From: Spirochaetales bacterium
GTDB lineage: Bacteria; Spirochaetota; Leptospiria; Leptospirales; Leptonemataceae
DNA length: 64,000 nt
Reading direction: 5' to 3'
Assembly (NCBI GenBank): GCA_015075425.1
Contig: JABTUL010000001.1
Coordinates: forward strand, 1,984,001-2,048,000
This document shows, piece after piece, positions 12,334-20,415 of the stretch. Positions within the stretch are counted from its first letter, which is position 1; every line of letters starts with the position of its first letter. The position numbers and the translations under genes are program-made. A model generated the notes under the pieces. That model saw nothing but the letters and a program-made list of their open reading frames with translations, did not search any database and had not been told where the DNA came from.

Positions 12334-13389
12334 TTAACGACTTTCATAGAATTTCGCGCAATTGCGGCCGGCGTCTTTGCAGATGTAGAGCGCTTCATCG
12401 GCCAGGCGAATGAAGTCTTCCGCTGTGCTCAAGTGATCCTTATGCCGGGGATAACTGGCAATCCCTATGGAGATAGTGATATTTGCAAACTTGCCATCAA
12501 TGGGTATGGGATGGGACTCTATATTGGTGCGGATCTTCTCCGCAACTTCCAGAGCCCGGTCCGGCCCCGTGTCAGGCATGAGAACGCAAAACTCTTCGCC
12601 GCCGTAGCGCCCGGCCATATCATCGCCACCAAGCTCATACACCGTGTCCTTAATCACATGCGCAAGCTCGATGAGCGCAGCATCGCCGCCAAGGTGACCA
12701 TGCTCAGTGTTCACTTTCTTGAAATGATCGATATCTGACATGATCAGACTGAGTTGCCCGCCGCCCTGGCGTGTTCGCCTGAACTCTTCTTCCAGTCGGG
12801 CCAGAAAGTAATTCTTCAAATAAAGGCCGGTCATGCCGTCCACCGTGGCCAGTTCATGGAGACGGGCATTCTCTATGGCTATGGCTGCTTGATTGGCAAG
12901 AGCACTGAAAATCCGTAGATCCGTGCTGTTGAAGGGCTGCTGATCCTTTTTGTTGAGAACCTGCACCGTACCCAGAACACGCCGACTGATTTTGAGAGGG
13001 ACGCACATCATGGAGCGCGTCACAAAACTGCTCTTGGCGTCACCCTTGCGAGAAAACCTTGGATCCTGCGATGCATCCTCAACCAGAACAGGCTTACCTT
13101 CCTGAGCCACCCAGCCAGAAATTCCCTCGCCGACTTTTAGCCGCAGATCACGCAGCTTCTCACTTTCTTCGCCACCCTTGAGTGTATGAAAGTAAAGCTC
13201 CTGGGTCTCCTCATCCACAAGCATCAAGCTTGAGGCCTCGGCATTCATAACATCGCGGGCCTTTTCCATTAAAGTATCCAGCACCTGGCGCAGGTCCAGC
13301 CGGGCGGAGATAAGGGTCATTACCTCTAAAACTTCATAGAGGTGCCAGTTCTCGTTCTGTAGCTTTTCTATCCGGGCGGTTTCGTTCAC
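12334..13389 (-). CDS. GAF-GGDEF diguanylate cyclase
   Basis: A 351-residue cytoplasmic protein. A short coiled coil (1-25) leads to a GAF sensor domain (about 25-175) and a GGDEF domain (about 185-345) that makes cyclic di-GMP from two GTP. The active-site loop is RYGGEEF (261-267), and the first metal Asp lies in SLIMSDIDHFKKVN. The inhibitory RxxD site seven residues before the arginine of RYGG reads GGDD, so the Arg needed for product inhibition is missing and the enzyme may not be feedback-limited. The start is GTG 13389 without a clear ribosome binding site. The GAF ligand is unknown. The gene lies 18 nt downstream of the 649-residue unknown gene. Confidence 0.93.
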   Translation of the reverse strand: MNETARIEKLQNENWHLYEVLEVMTLISARLDLRQVLDTLMEKARDVMNAEASSLMLVDEETQELYFHTLKGGEESEKLRDLRLKVGEGISGWVAQEGKPVLVEDASQDPRFSRKGDAKSSFVTRSMMCVPLKISRRVLGTVQVLNKKDQQPFNSTDLRIFSALANQAAIAIENARLHELATVDGMTGLYLKNYFLARLEEEFRRTRQGGGQLSLIMSDIDHFKKVNTEHGHLGGDAALIELAHVIKDTVYELGGDDMAGRYGGEEFCVLMPDTGPDRALEVAEKIRTNIESHPIPIDGKFANITISIGIASYPRHKDHLSTAEDFIRLADEALYICKDAGRNCAKFYESR

Positions 13390-13407
13390 AGGAGTAACCG
13401 CAGTCTC

Positions 13408-15357
13408 TTACCGGGCCAGCATCTCACGCAGGCGCAGGACAAAGCGACGATACACAGAACGGACTTTAACCAGAAATTCATTCAGGGCCGGTGGCAGAGA
13501 TTTGTGAATGTAATCCGGCTCATCTACAATGAGCTGTATCCCCAGTTGTTCCAGGAGTCCATAAAATCTTTTGCGTTCGGCAGCCAGTCGCATTCGTTCC
13601 TGAAAGATTTTGGTTACAGCATCCAGAGAAAAAGACAGAGAATGGTCCCCTGATCGCAGAATGTCTTTCTCCAGTCGACGCAAAACGCGAACAAAGGAAC
13701 GTGAGTCCTTCTCCAGCTCTTCAATTCCGGGCGGCAGAGGAAAACGAACCGGCTCAAGCGGTGCGGCTGAGGTGAGCATATAGACGCGCCCTCGCAAAAT
13801 CACCAGCTCCATATACACAGCCGTCTTTGCCAGGTCCAGCCAGTCTCCAAAGCGCCACTTGCGCAAACTGAATTTCTTTTCCAGACGGCGCATCTGTTTG
13901 CGGGAATAGTCGTCGTAAAGGGTCTGATACTCTGGAAGCTCGCGTATGAATTTGAGCGCCATATGAAGCGCATTCTGGGAGCCCACATCCGTTGCTGGCG
14001 GAAGCTTCACCAGCTCACTGAGCAAATGGGCCAGACGGGCCGGATCGTATTCGAAACCGATGGATTGCAGCAAGATCTCATGAAGCAAATCGTGATGAAT
14101 GGAACCTTTCAGAGGGGCAGTAAAATGATCGACCAGATCCGCAGCAACTTCTGAGGAGTGTATGCGATACTCACGCCATTTCACCAGCGGATAAAAGTCT
14201 GCACTCAGCCGGAGCTTACGGAAGGCCTTTTCCCTGATCTTTCCGGGAACGACCAGCAACAGCCTCCCCGCCCGACTTTCCAGATCCGCTTTACTACTGT
14301 AGCGGAATATCTCAAAATCAAAAGGCGCCTTAAAGTACGAAAAAGACTTACTTACTTTCTTTCCGGCTCCCAGGGGAAAAAGCGCCAGGACATCCCGGCC
14401 TCCCTTATGGGGCTTGATGGCAAAGAGCATGTGCGAGCCGGATCGCGAAACAAAACTAACGGTACTGCGAGCAAAAGGCAGCGGCCGCATATCCTCGTAT
14501 TGCTTGAATGCGGCCTTATTATAGATTTTTTTTAGAATAGACAGGCGCTCCTGGTCCGGGCAAAAGATCCCCACTTCCTTGCTTTCAGCATTTTTTCTGC
14601 GCAGAATCTCCGTGAATCCTGGACCGTAAGGTGAGGCACTCGCTACCATGCTCGCCCGGTCCGGATCGATTCCATTCTGGAACAGAACGTAATGCGGATC
14701 GACCGGCGGATTCACGAACAATCCTTCGCGCTCAAAGTGCCAGTACAGACTTATCTGGCCGGCAATTGCTTCATCCGGAAAAAGAAAACCTACACCTTTC
14801 TCGCATTTACGCTCCCGCTTCTGTAGGGCCCTGTTGAACAATTCATACTCGCGATCGATGTGCAGAACTCCTCTTTTGAAAGAGGAGTAGTCCAGCACCC
14901 TTGCCCCACCCACAGTTACATTGACATTTCCGGTGGCAAAAAAAGTGAGCATGCTTTTGTCCCGCTCCGCTCCCCCGGAACCGATCTTGGCCCGGTAAGC
15001 CAGCGATTCAATGGGACCGGGTTCTCCCCTTTCTTCACGAATGCCGGCAAAGGAATTGATCTGGCTGATGCGCTCACGACTGCCCACGTAGCGAATGTGC
15101 TCGGAACCGGCACGAAGGGTTGCATCAATCCAGGCCACCTCAACACCGGCATTTACCGGGTCCTCTTCCGGAAGGACTACATTTTCAATATGCTTGAGGA
15201 GCCCCATGGGAACAGAGTTCGGGGAAGAGCCAAATCGAATAAAGGGACGAAAATCCCGCGGATGCAATCCTGTGTAAACAAGAAGTGTATCGCGATTGAG
15301 CTGAAAGGCCCGCTCCGCCCCGCGAATCTCGGTTGCCGGATCATTTTGCCTTTTCAT
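13408..15357 (-). CDS. Large protein of unknown function
   Basis: A 649-residue protein that I do not recognise. It has no signal peptide or membrane segment, so it is probably cytoplasmic or membrane-peripheral. The N-terminal 350 residues are beta-rich with short basic segments. The last 250 are mostly helical and highly charged, with arginine/lysine-rich amphipathic stretches near the C terminus (FLVKVRSVYRRFVLRLREML). The start overlaps the end of the VWA gene by 17 nt, so the two are translationally coupled, and the diguanylate cyclase follows 18 nt later. The context suggests a component of the same machine as the membrane VWA protein. Confidence 0.6.
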   Translation of the reverse strand: MKRQNDPATEIRGAERAFQLNRDTLLVYTGLHPRDFRPFIRFGSSPNSVPMGLLKHIENVVLPEEDPVNAGVEVAWIDATLRAGSEHIRYVGSRERISQINSFAGIREERGEPGPIESLAYRAKIGSGGAERDKSMLTFFATGNVNVTVGGARVLDYSSFKRGVLHIDREYELFNRALQKRERKCEKGVGFLFPDEAIAGQISLYWHFEREGLFVNPPVDPHYVLFQNGIDPDRASMVASASPYGPGFTEILRRKNAESKEVGIFCPDQERLSILKKIYNKAAFKQYEDMRPLPFARSTVSFVSRSGSHMLFAIKPHKGGRDVLALFPLGAGKKVSKSFSYFKAPFDFEIFRYSSKADLESRAGRLLLVVPGKIREKAFRKLRLSADFYPLVKWREYRIHSSEVAADLVDHFTAPLKGSIHHDLLHEILLQSIGFEYDPARLAHLLSELVKLPPATDVGSQNALHMALKFIRELPEYQTLYDDYSRKQMRRLEKKFSLRKWRFGDWLDLAKTAVYMELVILRGRVYMLTSAAPLEPVRFPLPPGIEELEKDSRSFVRVLRRLEKDILRSGDHSLSFSLDAVTKIFQERMRLAAERKRFYGLLEQLGIQLIVDEPDYIHKSLPPALNEFLVKVRSVYRRFVLRLREMLAR

Positions 15358-16411
15358 AAACGTACTCGAAGATATAATTTCCTATTTTAAATTTATCACC
15401 GGGAGAAATCATCCCTTTCTTTTTTTGCACTTTGTACTCAATCAAACTGGCAGGCTTGCCTCTGGGCTTCAACACAGGCTCGCCCTGCGAACGCCCACCT
15501 TTGAAGGAAAATTCCTGGGGCAATCCCAGCTGCTTGATCCGTAAATTATTGCCCATGCGCTGGCCGATTTTGAATTTTCCGCCCTGCTGACGATCCAGGT
15601 GAAAAGCAAGCTTATTGGGAAAATTCACTCCATCTTCATAGTATTTCAATTCACCCACCGGCTTGTGGCGGTACAACCATTTATGGATCAACCAGAAAAG
15701 GCCTCCCAGAAAAAGCAAAACGACGAGTGCAAGGAGCAGGTAAAGACCGTAAGATTCAAGCAAATCCATGATTCGGCTGCGGCCAATGTCCGCTGACACT
15801 TCCGTGAGTCCGGTTGAAGCGCCCGGATCGGTACTGCCTGGATCACCGGCTACGGTTTTGACGCGCGAAGACATATCCTTAAGGGTGGCTTCCAGAGCAG
15901 GATCCTGCAATCGGGCCAGGTTCACGTAGTAAATATAAGGATTATTGCCGGTCGCTTCTTCATCACGAATCTGGGATATTTCAAACTTCTTGCGCCGCTG
16001 CGCCGGATCATCGCGTCCATCAGTCAGGAGAACGACAACGACCCGCTTGCCTTCTGCCGTTAGACGTGAAGTTTCCGTCTGTAGAGTGCGCAACATCGTT
16101 GCCATATCTGTACTCTGACCGGATGGCTTTAAGCTGCGCACATACTCCACCACAGCCTGACGATCCGCATCTGTTTGAATCGCAAAGGACTTTCCGGGAT
16201 GTACTCTATCATCAAAGGGCAGCACCCGAACCTGGTCGTCCTCCCGGGCACTTTGCACCAGTTCCGGGACGCTCTCCTGCACTTTCTTGAGTGTCTGCCC
16301 CTTAATCATGGAACCTGACGTGTCCACCAGGTAGATATATTCTGTTGCCTGGCTACAGGACAACAGAAGCACAACCAGAATTGCTGGTAGTTTATTTACG
16401 ATCCGCACCAT
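15341..16411 (-). CDS. Membrane-anchored VWA-domain protein with C-terminal FHA-like region
   Basis: About 356 residues from ATG 16411, chosen because GGGGA lies a few nt upstream; an ATG at 16429 is also in frame. A signal sequence ending LLLSC gives a likely lipidated Cys19. The von Willebrand A domain (about 24-195) has an intact metal site: DTSGS (30-34), the GQSTD threonine and LLTDGRDD. One membrane helix follows (about 220-246), then about 110 residues with FKIGQRMGNNLRI and GDKFKIGNYIFEYVYE, which look like a degenerate FHA (phosphothreonine-binding-type) fold. The likely topology is VWA outside and the FHA-like domain in the cytoplasm. It is coupled to the following gene by a 17-nt overlap. 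Confidence 0.8.
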   Translation of the reverse strand: MVRIVNKLPAILVVLLLSCSQATEYIYLVDTSGSMIKGQTLKKVQESVPELVQSAREDDQVRVLPFDDRVHPGKSFAIQTDADRQAVVEYVRSLKPSGQSTDMATMLRTLQTETSRLTAEGKRVVVVLLTDGRDDPAQRRKKFEISQIRDEEATGNNPYIYYVNLARLQDPALEATLKDMSSRVKTVAGDPGSTDPGASTGLTEVSADIGRSRIMDLLESYGLYLLLALVVLLFLGGLFWLIHKWLYRHKPVGELKYYEDGVNFPNKLAFHLDRQQGGKFKIGQRMGNNLRIKQLGLPQEFSFKGGRSQGEPVLKPRGKPASLIEYKVQKKKGMISPGDKFKIGNYIFEYVYEKAK

Positions 16412-16450
16412 ACATTCCCCAATCGCCAAAGAGCCCGGCCCAGCCTTAAG

Positions 16451-17173
16451 CTACTCATACTCATTGTACGTCTTTGTGTTCTTGATATACTCCCTGGGAT
16501 TAAAGCGGATCTGCCCGTCTCTGTCAAGATATTCCAGGAGCAAAATGAAAAACCACATGAGCGTGTCCGGACCGGTTTCTATCACCTTGTAACGCCCGGC
16601 CTCCCAATCTTTGATAATCATACCCTGATCCAGAACACAGATTATGTCGGTTTGGTGGGTGGCCGCCACGGCCTTGTCCTGGGCATAATTATCGAGAACC
16701 TTCTTATGGGAGAGGAGCGGGAGAGCGGACTGATAGGCAAAGAAGAGGCTGAAAATCGGCAGGAAATTGCCGGGCGCGGATTCTGGCTGACTGTCCGCAT
16801 AGAGCGATTTGATGGCGTTGGTCATTCCGGCATGCGTAACAATGTGGTTGGATCGCAGGTCTGTTTCAATAGAAAGGAATGCATGGACCGACTCAGCGAG
16901 TACAAAGTTACCGGACATCTCAATGATGGAAGGACAGAATTTCTTGTAAATCACCATGTCGCAACTCCGACTGAGCATGTGCCTTTTGTTGCGCACCCGG
17001 CCGCTGGCCAGGGAAAACCCTTGTGGAATATGGTCGCGAATGAAATGAAAGAAGTCGCGGTAAATGCGCAGATCCTTCTCTTTGGCCGGCAATTCGAGCC
17101 CGCGCTTCTGGATCTGCTCTTTTAACTTTTCTTGAAGCTCCCGGCCTTTTTCCGCGAAATAATCGGTAAACAT
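16451..17173 (-). CDS. DUF6602-like protein of unknown function
   Basis: A 240-residue protein. The stretch around residues 58-107 (ASGRVRNKRHMLSRSCDMVI, later VLAESVHAFLSIETDL) resembles the DUF6602 family, whose members look like restriction-endonuclease folds with a D...ExK pattern. Here the Asp is present (CDMVIYKK), but the ExK position reads E-T-D, so nuclease activity is doubtful. The assignment is tentative. It has no signal peptide and no clear ribosome binding site, and sits 15 nt after the preceding gene in the four-gene group downstream of cfpA. Confidence 0.5.
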   Translation of the reverse strand: MFTDYFAEKGRELQEKLKEQIQKRGLELPAKEKDLRIYRDFFHFIRDHIPQGFSLASGRVRNKRHMLSRSCDMVIYKKFCPSIIEMSGNFVLAESVHAFLSIETDLRSNHIVTHAGMTNAIKSLYADSQPESAPGNFLPIFSLFFAYQSALPLLSHKKVLDNYAQDKAVAATHQTDIICVLDQGMIIKDWEAGRYKVIETGPDTLMWFFILLLEYLDRDGQIRFNPREYIKNTKTYNEYE

Positions 17174-17188
17174 GCTGCTATTATCGGC

Positions 17189-18127
17189 TTAGAAAAGCGA
17201 TAATACGCGGTTCACATCTTTCTTTAAGAAAGCTTCAAAGCGATTCGACGCGGCCTCAAACAGATACTTCTGTAAACGGCTGATATGCTTGATTTCCGGG
17301 CCTGCTGCCTGAAAAAAGATCAGGCCGCCGTGCTTCACCTTCCCCCACTTAAACAGTGAGTTGAGGTCCTGGATGAGTTCCCCTTCGTGGTAAACGATGA
17401 TCTTGCAGCCATGATGCGTGGTCTCATAGGCCTCAATCACATTCTTCCAGGCCTCCACGTTTCCATTGTGAAAGAGTTCGTTTGTCACCTGGACGCTGTA
17501 TTTGGGGCTGATCATACGCTTTCCGCCGGTGGCAGGCGCGGACCCGGCTGCCGGGGATGCTTTGCTGGCCGCCACCGGAGGCGGAGGGGGAGGTGGCGGC
17601 GGAGGGGCTGCAGCGGTGGCTTTGAATCCCTCCGTACTTCCGGGATCTTTTCCGGCAAGCAGTGCAAAAAAAGCGTCCATGCCCCGGCGAGCAACATCCG
17701 CATTCCCATCACGACTGCGGGCATAAAGAGTGATCAATTCATCACGCTTGAGCTCCATCACCGCTTCCCAGTCAGAAGCTACTGAGGGATTCACCAGCAT
17801 GGTTCCCAGGTTGGGATGCATATAACAGAGGACCAGATCCAGATTGGTCCATTCAGCACAGCGCGACTGAACCGGTCCAAAATTGGTAAAGGATTCACTG
17901 AGATTGATGGAACGGCAGGGAAAGTTGTATTTGTGTACCAAGGCAACGGACAGAATGGGCAGCACCTGGTCGCGATTCAACGTGCCGGCTTCAAGAAGTC
18001 CGTTCAGCAATGTTGCCGCATTTTGACCCTTACCGATTTCCTCGATGATCCCGGTCACGCTTACCAGGTGTCTTAGTGTTTTATTGAAAACCGGTCTTGT
18101 TCCCAGACCTGCCAGATCCATATCCAT
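17189..18127 (-). CDS. Protein of unknown function with polyproline linker
   Basis: A 312-residue cytoplasmic protein in two globular parts joined by a run of ten prolines (about residues 175-184) flanked by Ala/Ser-rich sequence. The N-terminal part is helical. The C-terminal part (about 205-312) has an alternating hydrophobic pattern and ends KKDVNRVLSLF. I do not recognise the family. A polyproline run of this length normally needs EF-P for translation and is often a flexible or SH3-like binding element. It is the first gene after the cfpA terminator, in line with the DUF6602-like, VWA and 649-residue genes. Confidence 0.6.
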   Translation of the reverse strand: MDMDLAGLGTRPVFNKTLRHLVSVTGIIEEIGKGQNAATLLNGLLEAGTLNRDQVLPILSVALVHKYNFPCRSINLSESFTNFGPVQSRCAEWTNLDLVLCYMHPNLGTMLVNPSVASDWEAVMELKRDELITLYARSRDGNADVARRGMDAFFALLAGKDPGSTEGFKATAAAPPPPPPPPPPVAASKASPAAGSAPATGGKRMISPKYSVQVTNELFHNGNVEAWKNVIEAYETTHHGCKIIVYHEGELIQDLNSLFKWGKVKHGGLIFFQAAGPEIKHISRLQKYLFEAASNRFEAFLKKDVNRVLSLF

Positions 18128-18162
18128 GAACGGAACCTGAATGAAGCGCTTCCTTTGACAAC

Positions 18163-18191
18163 AAAAAAACCCGCTGATTGCTCAGCGGGTT
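18163..18191 (-). terminator. Intrinsic terminator after cfpA
   Basis: On the minus strand a 10-bp stem (arms at 18182-18191 and 18168-18177, loop of four) is followed by a T run (complement of the A run 18163-18169). It lies 24 nt after the cfpA stop, so cfpA has its own transcript end and the next gene needs read-through or its own promoter. Confidence 0.9.
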
Positions 18192-18214
18192 TCAAAAGAG
18201 AGAGAAAAAGCTTC

Positions 18215-20233
18215 TTACAGCTCTTTGAGTCCCATTTCTTTGAGTTTATCCTCATAAGATTTGGGAGTAACGTCTGCAGAGCCTTTAATTCCCGATTCAG
18301 AGCCTCCTGAGGCTGCCGGAGCGCTCTGCGTTGAAGCAGCATGCGAAGGAAGCACATCAGAGAATGCAGAAGAAATGGTTGATTCCTTATGAATATCCTC
18401 TTCTGCCGCAAACGATTGCTCAATATCTGCCCGCACAGTGGACCGACGTCTCTTGAAGCTGGCAAACGCTGCATCGGCGAAGCCCTGCGAAATTCCTGAC
18501 AGAAATTCGTTCAGGACGTTAGCCATGCCCTTCATCATAAACTGCTTGCGCTTGACCGTGGTGATATCGACGTCAAGGAGAAGTCCTGGCTGGAGGTGAT
18601 GGGGGTTTACCTCATAGGCAAAACCATTGAAATTGTTTTCCAGAGAATTGAGTCTTTCGTCAATGACCACGCGCTCCACCGGATTCTGGTAATTGAACAT
18701 CTCCTGCAGCTTATTGCGCAGATATTTGATCTTATCCGAGATATTCTTGAGTTCCACGGTGTAGGTGTGGTTATTCTTCTCTACGAAAGTGTTTACAGGC
18801 TCACGGAACATGAGCTCGTTCCACTTAATCTCATCCGGATCCTCGTTGAGCTGCTTGCGGGACTTGTTCCAGGTCTTGGGCATGATGCTTTTTGCCAGAT
18901 CTTCAAAGTCCGTCAGCTTGCGCGAGAGACCGCCAAATTTCTTTTTGCGATTTTCATACAGCTGGTGGGTTACTTCCCAGCAGGCATCGACTTCGCGCAA
19001 GTAAGCGGCCATCCTGGCATCATAAACGCGCTGCAATTCGCGGATCTGGTTCTGATCATAGTACACGAGGCGCATAGCGTAACGCTCATCCGGTAGCTTG
19101 GCATACTCAGTATCTTCGTATTCCCGAATGAAACAATCGCGGCCATTCTTCTTATTATCACAGACCTGATAACCCAGTTTGGAAGTATCAAGGATTGACG
19201 TCAGAGTGTTTACGGCCGTGTTAAATCCGCGGTTGCGAATGTTTTCTGAGTCGATGATCTTCTTGATCTGCTCGCGCATATTGAGCGGGTCATAGTCATC
19301 CTGGTCAATTTCCGCACGGAGGCCTTCGATTTTGTCCAGGAAGCGCTTGGCCAGAATCTTGTAGCGCCGTGAGTTGGGGTCAGACAGGTTATCATCTGTA
19401 AAGTTCTCAGTCTGCTTGATTTTTTCAACCATCACCTCGCCATCAGTCATCTCCGCCCGGCCGGAATCGACAAGCTCTTCTTTGAGTTTCTCAATTTCCC
19501 GATCAATCAGATCACTGATATACTTGGACAGCGTGTCTTTGAGCAAATGCTCCACGGTTACCTGATAGTGGAAAATGGGGCTGATCAGCTCCGAATCCAG
19601 GATATTGATAGAAAGTTTAATATCCGTTACAGTCTTGGGCCGCATCAGATTATCTTTGAAGGCACACTTTACAATCGAGTAAGCATTTTCACCGCGAACA
19701 AAGGCGCCCACGTCTGTTTTCTGACGCAGAATGGAGTTGGTTTCATTCTCCAGGTCGTTCATACCGCGCTGAATATGGCCCTGCAAGTGACCGTACATGT
19801 TGACGACAGACTTTTCGAGTTCACCCGTGTTGAATTTATCCGCTCCACCCACTTTATCGAGCAATTCCACGATTTCCCGTGGAGTGTAACGCTGGAGAGT
19901 TTTTAGTTCTTCTTTATCAACAAAGTCACGAGTCTTTTTTACAATCTCATCTTCAACCGTAATCAGATAACGATTGAACATGTTGGGGTATGCCTGGTTG
20001 ATATAGTTATAAATCTTATCTTCCAGATTTGCCATGATGTCAATTTGTGATTTGACATTCTCCGGCATTTTGGTTTGAACAAACTTGGTTACATACTCTG
20101 CAGTATTATCAATGATGTTCTGCGCCTCTGCCTTTCGATTCCGCCCTTCCCATACCAGTGATGTACGCGAGGCAACAGCACTCGGCATCACTGGATCGAT
20201 TTTCATCGGGCTTTTAGGAAACTGCCCTGCCAT
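18215..20233 (-). CDS. cfpA: Cytoplasmic filament protein CfpA (probable)
   Basis: A 672-residue, highly charged, helix-rich protein with no signal peptide or membrane segment. Length, composition and blocks such as KMPENVKSQIDIMANLEDKI, NQAYPNMFNRYL and RYTPREIVELLDKVGGADKF match what I recall of treponemal CfpA (about 678 residues). CfpA is the structural subunit of the cytoplasmic filament ribbons that run under the periplasmic flagella in spirochaetes and affect cell division and chromosome segregation in Treponema. The C-terminal 90 residues are low-complexity Ser/Ala. A strong AGGAGG ribosome binding site and a dedicated terminator fit an abundant structural protein. The call rests on recall, without a database search. 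Confidence 0.75.
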   Translation of the reverse strand: MAGQFPKSPMKIDPVMPSAVASRTSLVWEGRNRKAEAQNIIDNTAEYVTKFVQTKMPENVKSQIDIMANLEDKIYNYINQAYPNMFNRYLITVEDEIVKKTRDFVDKEELKTLQRYTPREIVELLDKVGGADKFNTGELEKSVVNMYGHLQGHIQRGMNDLENETNSILRQKTDVGAFVRGENAYSIVKCAFKDNLMRPKTVTDIKLSINILDSELISPIFHYQVTVEHLLKDTLSKYISDLIDREIEKLKEELVDSGRAEMTDGEVMVEKIKQTENFTDDNLSDPNSRRYKILAKRFLDKIEGLRAEIDQDDYDPLNMREQIKKIIDSENIRNRGFNTAVNTLTSILDTSKLGYQVCDNKKNGRDCFIREYEDTEYAKLPDERYAMRLVYYDQNQIRELQRVYDARMAAYLREVDACWEVTHQLYENRKKKFGGLSRKLTDFEDLAKSIMPKTWNKSRKQLNEDPDEIKWNELMFREPVNTFVEKNNHTYTVELKNISDKIKYLRNKLQEMFNYQNPVERVVIDERLNSLENNFNGFAYEVNPHHLQPGLLLDVDITTVKRKQFMMKGMANVLNEFLSGISQGFADAAFASFKRRRSTVRADIEQSFAAEEDIHKESTISSAFSDVLPSHAASTQSAPAASGGSESGIKGSADVTPKSYEDKLKEMGLKEL

Positions 20234-20307
20234 AAAGATTCCTCCAGTTTTCTTTTTCTGTCACCTGTAGCATCGGTTGCTGCAAGCGCATTTTTGTCGG
20301 GTAGAAT

Positions 20308-20336
20308 AAAAAAAACCCGCCTGCACGCAGGGGGCG
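20308..20336 (-). terminator. Probable terminator after the penicillin-binding protein gene
   Basis: On the minus strand a GC-rich imperfect hairpin (CCCTG...CAGGCGGG region) runs into eight T residues (complement of the A run 20308-20315). It lies about 80 nt after the PBP stop and before cfpA, and separates the two transcripts. The stem is interrupted, so strength is uncertain. Confidence 0.6.
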
Positions 20337-20415
20337 CAAAGCTTCCATTCTTTCAAGTCAAAAAAACGCACAGCAAATGAAAAAACGAACCATCAAGCGA
20401 CATAATGGCCGGAAA

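Noticed and set aside
17583-17615. GGCGGA-rich tract as a simple-sequence repeat or contingency locus
   Set aside because: It is the codon run for a polyproline linker inside a long intact gene; the codons vary, so slippage is less likely.
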